Assembly (NCBI GenBank): GCA_003344405.1 | Contig: NOWV01000013.1 | Span: 248,001-312,000, forward strand | From: Trichoplax sp. H2 | Taxonomy: Eukaryota; Placozoa; Uniplacotomia; Trichoplacea | DNA length: 64,000 nt | Direction: 5' to 3' | Shown here: piece after piece, positions 26,046 through 35,788 of the stretch | Position numbering within the stretch: position 1 is the first letter of the stretch | Layout: every line of letters begins with the position of its first letter | The notes under the pieces: model-generated | What the model was told of the DNA's origin: nothing | Databases searched by the model: none | The model's input: only the letters and a program-made list of their open reading frames with translations | Position numbers and translations under genes: made by a program

Positions 26046-26275
26046 TGCTTGAATCTTGCTAGCTAAGCATTAATGTCCCTTATGCAGTAAAGCGCCATTG
26101 CCACTTTTATTAGTATACGCGTATATTTAATACGTAATGCAATACAACTATTAGCTACTCATTGCTTGAATCTTGCTAGCTAAGCTTTAATATCATTATG
26201 CAGCAAAAGCGTCATTTGCCACGTATTAATTTACTAATTACCTAATATAATACAACTATTAGCTACTCAGGGACT
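26046..26275. repeat. Two-copy tandem duplication upstream of the AMACR-like gene
   Basis: Two units of about 110-120 bp each begin GCTTGAATCTTGCTAGCTAA and end ATACAACTATTAGCTACTCA. The end-of-unit block GCTACTCAG(A/G)GACTTCTACAAG also occurs once further left at about 25830, so the present pair may be the remnant of a longer direct duplication. Confidence 0.75.
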
Positions 26276-26398
26276 TCTACAAGTTTTATTGCAGCTCAGG
26301 ATGGATAGCCGATAATCATTACTGATTCTATTTCATCTATTCCTATATCGCTCGTAATCATTTCGCTATCTGGTGCTCAATCAAACGCAGTCGATACT

Positions 26399-28064
26399 AT
26401 GGCTTTGAAAGGCATTCGAATTATAGAAATGGCCGGTTTAGCACCTGCACCTTTCTGTGGTATGCTTCTTGCAGATTTTGGTGCCTCCGTCGTTCGAGTG
26501 GACAGAACTGGCATCGATCCAAACGGTGATTGCTTAGCTCGTGGTAAACGTTCAATTAGCGTCAATTTAAAAACTAAACAAGGTGCCAGTATTATTAAGA
26601 GACTGTGCAGTAATGCCGATGTATTATTGGATCCTTTTCGAGCTGGTGCCATGGAGAAGCTAGGATTGGGACCTCGAACTATGCTAGATTTAAATCCAAG
26701 ATTAATATATGCTAGGTTAACTGGCTATGGCCAGACGGGTAAATGGAATAGAGCAGCTGGACATGATATCAACTATCTCGCTATGTCTGGAGTATTATCC
26801 TTTCTTGGAAGATATAAGCAAAAACCAACGCCCCCGATCAATTTAGCTGCTGATTTTGCTGGCGGTGGTATTACTTGCGCTTACGGCATTTTATTGGCAT
26901 TACTAGAAAGGCATAACACGGGTAAAGGCCAAGTTATTGATTCTGCAATGGTAAGGCATAATGCTTTATCACTACTATACAAGATTTCAATGTTTCTTAT
27001 GCCATTTATAGCCATCGATACGAATTGATGTCGTATTGCAAGGAATAAGCACTCAAATGCCAATGGATACGGTCAATTTCGTATCCGTATAACGTTATCC
27101 CCCCCCCCAAAAAAATAATGGCATTACACTGTTAGAGATAGATGCTCATACTGTACACTAAAATTGATCAATTTTATTAGAAAATTACTTAATATTAGGT
27201 GATACGATTGTAGATAATATACCTACGTAGAAAGCAAAACTAGGTAATTGGTAAGTTGTTTTTCAGATCTTTCTACAGTAAACGATCCTCTTCTTAATTA
27301 GGTTGACGGAGCAGCGTATGCCAGTACTTTCCTATTTGCATCCAAAGCAAGTCCGATATACGGCAGAAGTCTATGGGGTGAAGAACGTGGCAAAAATTTT
27401 CTAGACTCTGGCGCTCCATTTTATGATTGTTACGAAACATCAGATGGAAAATTTATGTCTGTAGGTGCGCTAGAGCCTAATTTTTATTCCCAATTACTCC
27501 AAGGTATGCAATATACATTTCTTGCTAGCGTCAATCTTATTTAAGCGCCTAACAGATAAACAGATAAAACTAAACTAGTGGTCTATGATATCAAATTATT
27601 CCAAACTTTCCTAATCACAAGTGCTGATATTCGTAATTGCATTGGGTACAGGACTAGATCTAGATATAGATAGCCAACCTCCTCAAAATGATCGTAAGTA
27701 TTGGCCGGAAATGAAGGAAAAATTTACAAAAATATTTGGTAGTCGAACTAGAGATGAATGGTGTAACATCTTTCAGAACCTCGATGCCTGCGTAGCTCCA
27801 GTACTGGAAGATAACGAAGTTGGTAATTGGAGTATTAACAGTGAACGAAAAGTGTTTTTCACCAATTCTGATGGTAAGCAGATGCCTTCACCTGCGCCGC
27901 GTATGCATGGTAAAAGCAATCTACCTGAGCATACAAAGCAAGAACTTGTATGTGGCCTGCATACTAAAGAGATTTTATTAGAGAATGGCTTCGAATCAAA
28001 GGAAATCGAAGATTTGCTGCAAAATGATGTTGTCAGTCAGACTACAGTAAAATCGAGCTTGTAA
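26399..28064 (+). CDS. AMACR: Alpha-methylacyl-CoA racemase (CoA-transferase family III)
   Basis: Interconverts (R)- and (S)-2-methylacyl-CoA so that branched fatty acids and bile-acid-type side chains can enter beta-oxidation. Three exons: 26399-26950, 27302-27503, 27652-28064; 388 residues against about 382 for the vertebrate enzyme. Seen: N-terminal [20 protein letters not shown], the catalytic His in GHDINYLA (His122) and Asp in AADFAGGG (Asp152) at the positions known for AMACR, an [19 protein letters not shown] block in exon 2, and the C terminus VKSSL, a PTS1-like tail similar to the KASL end of animal AMACR. Peroxisomal targeting is therefore likely; mitochondrial targeting is not ruled out. 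I chose the exon 3 acceptor at 27650-27651 because it restores the glycine expected by the family; another AG at 27620-27621 would add ten residues in frame. No other family member fits better. Confidence 0.93.
27065..27117. other. Hairpin followed by a C/A homopolymer tract in AMACR intron 1
   Basis: GGATACG (27065-27071) and CGTATCC (27080-27086) form a perfect 7-bp stem with an 8-base loop. A run of about ten C followed directly by about seven A comes shortly after (about 27099-27116). Homopolymer lengths may be affected by sequencing. Confidence 0.7.
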
Positions 28065-30181
28065 CCAACTACAGTGACACACAGTAATTGAATTACTGTT
28101 CGATGTATGGCTTTTTAATATTTAGCATGGATTGTACTGCAGAGAAGCATACATAATCTACGATGCCTGCTTAGAACATTAGTTAGTAACACTGTTAGTA
28201 TGATAATAATTTCATACAGGCTAGATTATGTTACTCTGATTGTATCTACAGTGATACTTATACTTGAAACTGCTGTTATTAACTTACGATGGAAAAAAAG
28301 ACTTATTATATTACTTGCCTACTTGAATATAGAGCACCAGATTGTTTACTATTATTAATACAAACTTCGAAATTAATTTGTAATAAATCTAAACCCTAGT
28401 TATCATAATAAATTAGGCTGCTATCTAGTGCTAAAATTTCAATTCAATGTTATAGAAAATTGAGAAGTAGCTTGATTACCTTGTCTGTATGCCCAAACTT
28501 ATTGTGCTGTAGTCAATCATTGTTACATTTAGACTTCTAAGGATTTTCTGTCTCAAACCAGTTGTGCACGTATCAAAATTTAGCCCTAAGAATTACCTTA
28601 TTTAACCATTCAATTTTTGGAATTACACTGTTTCGAAATGGAGCACGCATGACTTAAAACGGCATTAACAAGAGAACTTGTAAGAGATTTACAATTCTTC
28701 ATTAGCGTGAGTTTAGAAACGTTTTGGTATTACAATTTAATGATACTTCCGCCTTTTATCAAGTTAAATATTATTATTATAAGTACAGGTATTTGTTAAT
28801 ATCACATCATAATGTTTAAATTTTTATACAAGATCAATATAGCATCTTAGTTTGTCTGCAAGTTTAAATTAGTCTATACGCTATAGAAAAAATTGTACAA
28901 TCTTCATGATTAAAACTAATAAAAGTACTCGCAATGTATCTAATATATGCAAATTCCTTGGCTATCTAGTACGATATGCCATGTTTTCATTACTTGATCG
29001 GTCTTAACATTAATGTTGCTTCAGCTTATACGCGTAATTAAGGAAACCGTGCTAGACCTTAACCAATCTTATATCGTACAGTTTCAACTATCTCAACCTT
29101 TAAGATTAGTCAGTCGAAGCCTAATATAGTATAAATGTGCATTTTCAAGATGGGTTGCTGATTGAATAAGAATGCAGTCAGGGAATGGATTCAAAGATTA
29201 AGTAATTTTGCACATTGGTAAAAAATCGTTCTCAAATCTCTAAAACCATCATTGACTACTATCATCAAAGTAAGGCAAAATCCAGTTAGCAACATATTTT
29301 AAAATCATGGTTAAATTTCTTCACATTGCATTCTTTTCGAGAATTTACTCTAAAGATTGGTGCAATCTATGTTACATACCAGTATTGACATTACAGTAAT
29401 TAGATAACGGTGCATATTCAATATTTCAATTTTGTTTGCTATAAGAAATGACACGACCTCGTATTTCAACTCTTTTACTCTCTCCTAGAAAATCGAGTCG
29501 TCTTCTAGTTACAGTAAGTATAGGTAGATTCTTGACGTTATACGTAAATACCAAATGCTATAAGCCAAAAAATATCCGATTTCAATTATTTTTTATGTAA
29601 TATTAATTAATTCTTTATTTTTTTACTGTATATTAATCTAATATTTTCGAGAACAAATATATTCAGTTTAAATACCGCTATACCGTTATTAAGGCAATAC
29701 TCGTGTTACTTATTGCGTCATTTTGATTTCAATTTGATACAATGACGCTGCTGTCTCTGTTATATGAGAATTTTTAATTCTCAGAGATAAATTCAATAAA
29801 CATTTAAAAGAATTTGTTCATATTTTCTATATAAGATAATTTTCAATATTAACTTACTAACATTATATTACATACAGTAATGAACAAGAGAATAAATTAA
29901 TCAGTTCATTGATTGCAAGTAGAATAATTAATAATATTTATGACGAATTGAGGATCCATGATTTATTTTCTTTTACTAGCAATTGAGTGCCTAACTGAGA
30001 TTGTGCAAATCTATCAGCTCGTACTATAGATTTTAGACATGTACAGCATAACTCTATGTTGCAGGATGTTTACGAATTCTATATACATATGTGCATCAAT
30101 AACTTCTTAATTATCGTTATTCATTAAACAGCTATTATCCTTGCTAGTTTACCTGTCGTACTGATGTAATATTAATCAATT
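28065..30181. other. Intergenic region between the AMACR-like gene and GT31 gene 1
   Basis: No gene seen in 2.1 kb. AATAAA candidates for the AMACR transcript lie at 28382-28387 and about 28408. From about 29740 rightwards the sequence is the 3' flank of GT31 gene 1 and is also found next to GT31 gene 2. TTTATT at 29962-29967 is a candidate polyadenylation signal for the minus-strand gene. Confidence 0.55.
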
Positions 30182-31408
30182 TTACGTTGTATCAATAATT
30201 TGATCATCCATAAGCTGCACGTATTTCGTCCTAGCTGAACGATGAAATGAAATCATTAGTTCAGCATCATTAACACCATGTTCAGCCATCGTATGATAAA
30301 GCTCATTGGAAGTATAATTTCGATACCGAGCATTGTTAGTATAGATATGGAAATCATCGTTATGTGTAGGCTCGACATGAGTGACATTAGCTAATAAACC
30401 AATGTAGACATCATCAAGGCCGGGTATTTTTTGCACATAAGGTATAGCCCAGATTAGTCGATCGGCAGTCTGACCAGTCATAAAATAACCAAAGCCGGAA
30501 CAATATGGTGCGAACTTATCCATTGGATAATTATCATAAGAAATGTAGTATTTACTACTTTTATCGCGTATCGGGATACGATTCATTGTTGAAACGAATC
30601 CAATCCAACAATGACTTGGATTAACTGTAGGCCTAAGACTTAGTGTTACTAAATAATCAAATAGACGCCATTTATTAATCCAGACATCATCATCGCCCTT
30701 GTAATAAAATTGTGTCTGGCAGTAGCGGCGCGCCCAATACATGCCTAGTATTGTCTTCTCAGTTAAGACATGATGATGTTCGATTAAATCAGTAATTACT
30801 AAATCGCCAAATAGTCGAGCTTCTTCATCTACACGTCGATCTATTTTAATATTACCAGTACGTCCAACAATAAAGATTAATCTCCATAAATTAGCAATAC
30901 GAATTCGTTGTTGAAATTCGGATGTATTGCCCCATGTCTGACGAATTCCGAAACGCTGATCGAAATGGCGCGCTGCGCTATTAATTGCAAACACTACAAA
31001 TGCTGGTTGATTACAACGTCGAGGAGCAAGCTTTTGATTGTATTTAACGATATACTGATCGCCAATAGCATGGAATTCCGCTGTTGATGGATTAAATTCA
31101 CTTCTATTATATTCTAAATGGGGTTGGGGTGACGGTGACGTTCCATCTGAAGAACTAGGCAGCATATCTATTCTCTCTTTTATATCGCTAGAAGACGAAC
31201 ATCTACCATCGTTACATTGTAATAGTTTGTACTTTAAAAATTGTTGGTATTCTTGCGAGAAAAAATACCATGTTAAAATGAATAATAGTAATATAATGAT
31301 GACAGCTAATTTTCGATTTCGAGGTGAATAACAAACGAAAAGTAGATGAATTTTTCCCGGCAATTTCTCTTGATTAGGCTTAGGCATAAGAGTCAATACC
31401 GATTCCAT
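30182..31408 (-). CDS. GT31 beta-1,3-galactosyltransferase-like gene 1, intronless
   Basis: Type II Golgi membrane glycosyltransferase of family GT31 (Galactosyl_T domain), 408 residues, one exon. Short cytosolic tail, membrane anchor at about 34-50, a stem of about 80 residues rich in Ser/Pro, then the catalytic domain from about 134. Motifs seen: FAINSAARHF, GIRQTWGN (154-161), the metal-binding DxD as GDDDVW (238-243), PYCSGFGYFM (301-310) and DDVYIG (332-337), which corresponds to the family's EDVYVG with Glu changed to Asp. N-glycosylation sites include NRS at 101 and NVT at 341. Donor and acceptor sugars cannot be told from sequence; UDP-galactose or UDP-GlcNAc is typical for the family. 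Nearly identical to the gene at 36239-37465. Confidence 0.9.
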   Translation of the reverse strand: MESVLTLMPKPNQEKLPGKIHLLFVCYSPRNRKLAVIIILLLFILTWYFFSQEYQQFLKYKLLQCNDGRCSSSSDIKERIDMLPSSSDGTSPSPQPHLEYNRSEFNPSTAEFHAIGDQYIVKYNQKLAPRRCNQPAFVVFAINSAARHFDQRFGIRQTWGNTSEFQQRIRIANLWRLIFIVGRTGNIKIDRRVDEEARLFGDLVITDLIEHHHVLTEKTILGMYWARRYCQTQFYYKGDDDVWINKWRLFDYLVTLSLRPTVNPSHCWIGFVSTMNRIPIRDKSSKYYISYDNYPMDKFAPYCSGFGYFMTGQTADRLIWAIPYVQKIPGLDDVYIGLLANVTHVEPTHNDDFHIYTNNARYRNYTSNELYHTMAEHGVNDAELMISFHRSARTKYVQLMDDQIIDTT

Positions 31409-34400
31409 AGCTACTTTACAGAAGTAAAGATAGAAATAGCAAAATTGATCGATGACTAGATTATAAACGACCAGATCTTATGGTGTTGTCTGTATTTGAT
31501 ATTCGGGCTAATATAGAAATAGCTTTCATTAGCTTTATAGCGTCTATTTATGTCTTATTCAAATAGACTTTATTTATACGAAAAGTAATATACTGTTAGG
31601 CCATTTAGATCCGCAGGGCACGAGATGTGTATATAAAAATTTTAACAACGACAGGTGTGATGGCATAAACTGACCAACCGGTTTATATGCAACATATGCC
31701 ATCGGTTTACCGTTAGGTCTATAGAGAAAAAACTTATTATTCTTCTATATGCTTGTAAAATTAAACACAATCCTGTCTAGAAATAATAAAACAACATTTA
31801 ACTTTCTCTCTCAATGACTTTAAATACTGATATTAATTTGCTAGAAATGATTCTTTCCGACAGAAATCTTCGAAGGAATTACTCGGTATAATCTATAACT
31901 CTATCAATAAGCTAAAATGAGAAGTCTTTAATAAAATAATACTACAAAATAATTTATTCTTCTTCGGCTATTCCATTTAAATAACCATTTGAAAAAAACA
32001 AAATCGGCACGTTACCAAAGTTACGCATAAACACTAAATACTAATGTAAGGCATTATACGCATAAGCGTTACGACATGCTTAGCTGATATTGTGGCAAAT
32101 TTAAAAATTTTGAAAGATCACCCAAATAACTGTATATAACGTTCCCAACGTAATTACTAATGCACCTAACGTGTAAACAAGCTGGAATCATTTTACTTAG
32201 TGCCTGTATGCGCATCAATTTACGGTATTCTACATTTTAACAGGTCATGAAGCCTTAATAATCTAGTCGAACTGTTGAATACACTGTTTGCCATACCATT
32301 TATAGTTATATAGATCATATTGTAATGATCATGCACTATTTTAAAATACATTAGAGCACGCAGATAACACGAGGCAGTCATAATCAGAACACGATCTGAC
32401 CTTTGAGGTCTATTATAAGTTAGTTATTTAGTTAATTTACTTTACCTTTACTGGAAAATGAATTAGTTTTATAATTTATAACGTACCGACAAGCTATCGA
32501 CTGTACTACGATCAAAATAATGTATTTATACTTAACGGTGATCTTTAACGCAATGATATTGGTTTACTCTACTAACATCCTTTTATCTATCTTAATTCAA
32601 ATATACTAAGATTTTTCGTGATTGTGAAAATAGAACAAGTAGAAATGTACACTAGCCAATTTTATAAATGTAATAGTCGTATTCAGTTATTAGAATTGAT
32701 ATAATATACCTGAGGCAGTTGCATCTGATTTAAGAAAGAAATAATGCAATAAACGAAGTAATGATGATAACACAAGCTGGAGTAACCTACAATTGTCCAG
32801 ACATCCATTGTAAAATGGCTGTTTTGGGCATTTCACTAAATCTATTCCTTTTTCGTGGTATGATGACAAGTACCTTTCGTTTTCATGTTTATCCTTTGAC
32901 ACGATTTTACTGTACATGGATAGAAAAGTGTGCTTCGAAAAATTTACCATGAAATCAAGTTCTTTTAAGCTATTTTTTGACTCTGAGTTACAGTTGTTTT
33001 GAATGCTTCTCGAGTGCTACCTTTTCTATCATAATAAACAACCTATTACAATGTTTATAAAATGGCAATATTGTAAAAGAATGACTATTATTGAATAACA
33101 TTGGAAACATTGCGTATTGTTTTATGCCTCTAGAAAATAATTCTTATGCCTACTAATTCAGCATAGATTGTTCTATAGTAGCAGATTTCGTCTGTTAAGT
33201 ACAGTTATGTAGTTTACTCTTTGAAATGAAATTATATGCTAAACATGAATAGCTAGAATTGCTAAACTAAAGATGGAAAAATTTATTACATATGGAATAA
33301 ATGATAGCAAGAAACAGAATGTTACGTCGCTCCATTTTTCTTGGGGTTATACAATAACATTATTATCAGATTAGACACGAAATTTTAGGCCATTTATTTT
33401 ATGCTTTTATGATTACAAACGGATACTGAAATTACTTGGCAATAGATCGCAAGTGTTGCGATATACATAGCATGTAAGAATATTGCTGGAGTTTAGTAGA
33501 ATTATTCTACTGTGTACGGCAGTTTTAGACAGTTTAATATCCAAAATAGGGGTGGCCCGATGTTAAAAAATCCATCACACTTTCTCGCCATCCTTTGTGT
33601 ATTAGTAGAATAATCCTACTGTATATGGTAGTTTTAGACGATTTAATATCTAAAATAGAAGTACATTGGTTTAAAAAATCTGTCATATCTTCTCGTCATC
33701 CTTTGTAATTGAATGCAAAAGTGCTGTTGAAATTTATAATGTCTGTATAATTTTCAATTTTAAAAACCGCAAACTCTTATTTTTTCCTTTCATCCGTAAT
33801 CGATTTGTATTTTACACTCGTTAAATATTACGTGCGTCTTAGGATTTAACGTCATTCGTCAATAACTTGGTACCTAAGAATCATTTAGCCTTATAATATC
33901 CTTTCAATAATGCAGCTAAGTTCAATTGGAATCCATTTTCATAGTAGGTTATCATGTTTTTCTGCTTAAATTGACTCGAGTAGTTCTTCATCAACCGGCC
34001 ATAAATCTTAATTTTAATGTGCAATGTGAATACTTCTAAAGCTAAACTTCTATCGCTAAAAATTTGCTCTATGCAGTAATTTTGGAGCAATGTTATAACC
34101 GTCAAGATAAGAAAAAATCATCTGTACATTTCGAGTTATAATTACTCTGATTAACATTGACTTCCAACTTTATTGATTTAACAAACACTCATCCATTTAC
34201 AGTAAGAGTATGTAATGAATCAAGTCAAGTCAACAGCTAGCTCTCTATGTAATGTAACATTTATATCTGATTTCAAAACTACTTCGAAGATGGAATAGAC
34301 ACATTTTAGGGTAGTGATTGAATATCAGCTAGCACTGTAAACCTTGAATTCGTAAAGTGCACAACATAGTGTTTCAATAAAGTTTTAGCAATTGTACTCG

Positions 34401-35003
34401 GTAGTACTACTAGGTCATGCTATTCATTATGCGTGAAGTACAAAAAATCTTTTTAAAAAAAGTTAAAAAGCTAGAAAACGGCGTATGGCACAAAGGGTGC
34501 AACTATCTAACAAAATTATAAGAAAGAATGACGAACTATAAAAATGATAAAACTATATGATAGTGTTAAAATGGTTGTATCCTTTTATAACAACTGAAAA
34601 ATGCTGTGTCATTCAAAAGCCGAAGATTGTGTCCGTGTATCTGTGGAGAAGCCAGGAAGAATAAAATAAACCCTGCCGATGAAAAAAAGTCGATCATGCA
34701 TTTTGGAGCATGCAGTGTATTACTTACATAATTTCCATCATAGAGGTAAAGAAAATTTCTTATCTCTACGGGTTTTCATACATTAAATTTAAATATCGTT
34801 AACATGGAAATATTCTTTATTACCATCGTTTTAATTCCAATGTTGAAATGTTGACGATGCTGTCTATATTTTGTGAGAATTTTTAATTCGTAGAGATAAA
34901 ATTTCGATAAGCTTGTAAAAAATTTGTTTATATGTTGTATATTAAACCATTCCAAAAATTAATATACCAATATTATATCACATACAGTAATGAACAAGAG
35001 AAT
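31409..35003. other. Non-coding flank of GT31 gene 1 up to the first assembly gap
   Basis: No gene supported. 31409 to about 34120 is the upstream half of the segmental duplication. A local 108-bp tandem duplication lies at 33494-33706. From 34279 to the gap the sequence is repeated after the gap (35024-35642), and 34843-35003 recurs unchanged at 35789-35949. Overlapping open frames on both strands at about 32690-32952 lie in a duplicated block but are not kept open in copy 2. Confidence 0.6.
33494..33706. repeat. 108-bp tandem duplication present only in duplication copy 1
   Basis: Two units (about 33494-33599 and 33602-33706) share GTAGAAT.AT.CTACTGT, GTTTTAGAC, TTTAATATC.AAAATAG and TCTCG.CATCCTTTGT. 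The matching region of copy 2 (about 41685-41790) has a single unit, so the local duplication came after the segmental one, or one unit was lost from copy 2. Confidence 0.75.
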
Positions 35004-35023
35004 NNNNNNNNNNNNNNNNNNNN
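35004..35023. other. Assembly gap, 20 N
   Basis: Twenty unknown bases, probably a gap placeholder rather than a measured length. The sequence just after it restarts a region already given from 34279. Confidence 0.99.
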
Positions 35024-35768
35024 CTACTTCGAAGATGGAATAGACACATTTTAGGGTGGTGATTGAATATCAGCTAGCACTGTAAACCTTGAATTCGTAA
35101 AGTGCACAACATAGTGTTTCAATAAAGTTTTAGCAATTGCACTCTGTAGTACTACTAGGTCATGCTATTCATTATGCGTGAAGTACAAAAAATCTTTTTA
35201 AAAAAGGTTAAAAAGCTAGAAAACGGCGTATGGCACAAAGGGTGCAACTATCTAACAAAATTATAAGAAAGAATGAAGAACTATAAAAATGATAAAACTA
35301 TAAAATATATAAACCCTGCCGATGAAAAAAAGTCGATCATGCATTTTGGAGCATGCAGTGTATTACTTACATAATTTCCATCATAGAGGTAAAGAAAATT
35401 TCTTATCTCTACGGGTTTCATACATTAAATTTAAATATCGTTAACATGGAAATATTCTTTATTACCGTCATTTTAATTCCAATGTTGAAATGTTGACGAT
35501 GCTGTCTATATTTTGTGAGAATTTTTAATTCGTAGAGATAAAATTTCGATAAGCTTGTAAAAAATTTGTTTATATATTGTATATACCATTCCAAAAATTA
35601 ATATACCAATATTATATCACATACAGTAATGAACAAGAGAATAAATTAATCAGTTCATTGATTGCAAGTAGAATAATTAATAATATTTATGACGAATTGA
35701 GGATCCATGATTTATTTTCTTTTACTAGCAATTGAGTGCCTAACTGAGATTGTGCAAATCTATCAGCT
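35024..35768. other. Probable redundant haplotype contig between two gaps
   Basis: 35024-35642 repeats 34279-35003 with a few substitutions and a deletion of roughly 105 bp (the part at about 34559-34665 is absent). 35485-35768 overlaps 35789-36075. The contigs on either side overlap each other without a visible difference (34843-35003 against 35789-35949), so this middle piece looks like the other allele placed in the gap. Its right end (GAATAATTAATAATATTTAT and GACGAATTGAGG) agrees with the 3' flank of gene 1 rather than gene 2. Confidence 0.75.
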
Positions 35769-35788
35769 NNNNNNNNNNNNNNNNNNNN
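35769..35788. other. Assembly gap, 20 N
   Basis: Second placeholder gap. The sequence after it restarts inside the region already covered by 34843-35003 and by 35485-35768. Confidence 0.99.

Larger units (their letters stand above)
23295..26398. other. Spacer between ClC gene B and the AMACR-like gene
   Basis: No supportable gene in 3.1 kb. It holds the 3' untranslated region of ClC B, a tandem repeat at 23900-24420, a second duplication at 26046-26275, and a short CT microsatellite near 25240. The open frame at 24628-24855 has no recognisable domain and is probably chance. Confidence 0.6.
29740..34120. repeat. Segmental duplication, copy 1 (contains GT31 gene 1)
   Basis: Matches about 35789-42760 in the same orientation. 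Shared blocks in order: the 3' flank with GAACAAGAGAATAAATTAAT, the 408-codon gene, the 5' leader with TAAACGACCAGATC, a GACAGGTG.GATGGCATAAAC block (about 31655 and 37705), ACACAAGCTGGAGTAACCTA (32770 and 39242), ATGAAATCAAGTTCTT (about 32950 and 41151), and GTCAATAACTTG.TACCTAAG (33857 and 42480). Flanks are well diverged; the gene itself is not. Confidence 0.8.

Noticed and set aside
32690-32952. Overlapping open frames on both strands near the duplicated ACACAAGCTGGAG block
   Set aside because: The matching place in duplication copy 2 is interrupted and diverged with no sign of frame conservation.
33881-34105. 74-codon minus-strand open frame
   Set aside because: Its counterpart near 42490-42730 has changes and length differences that break the frame.
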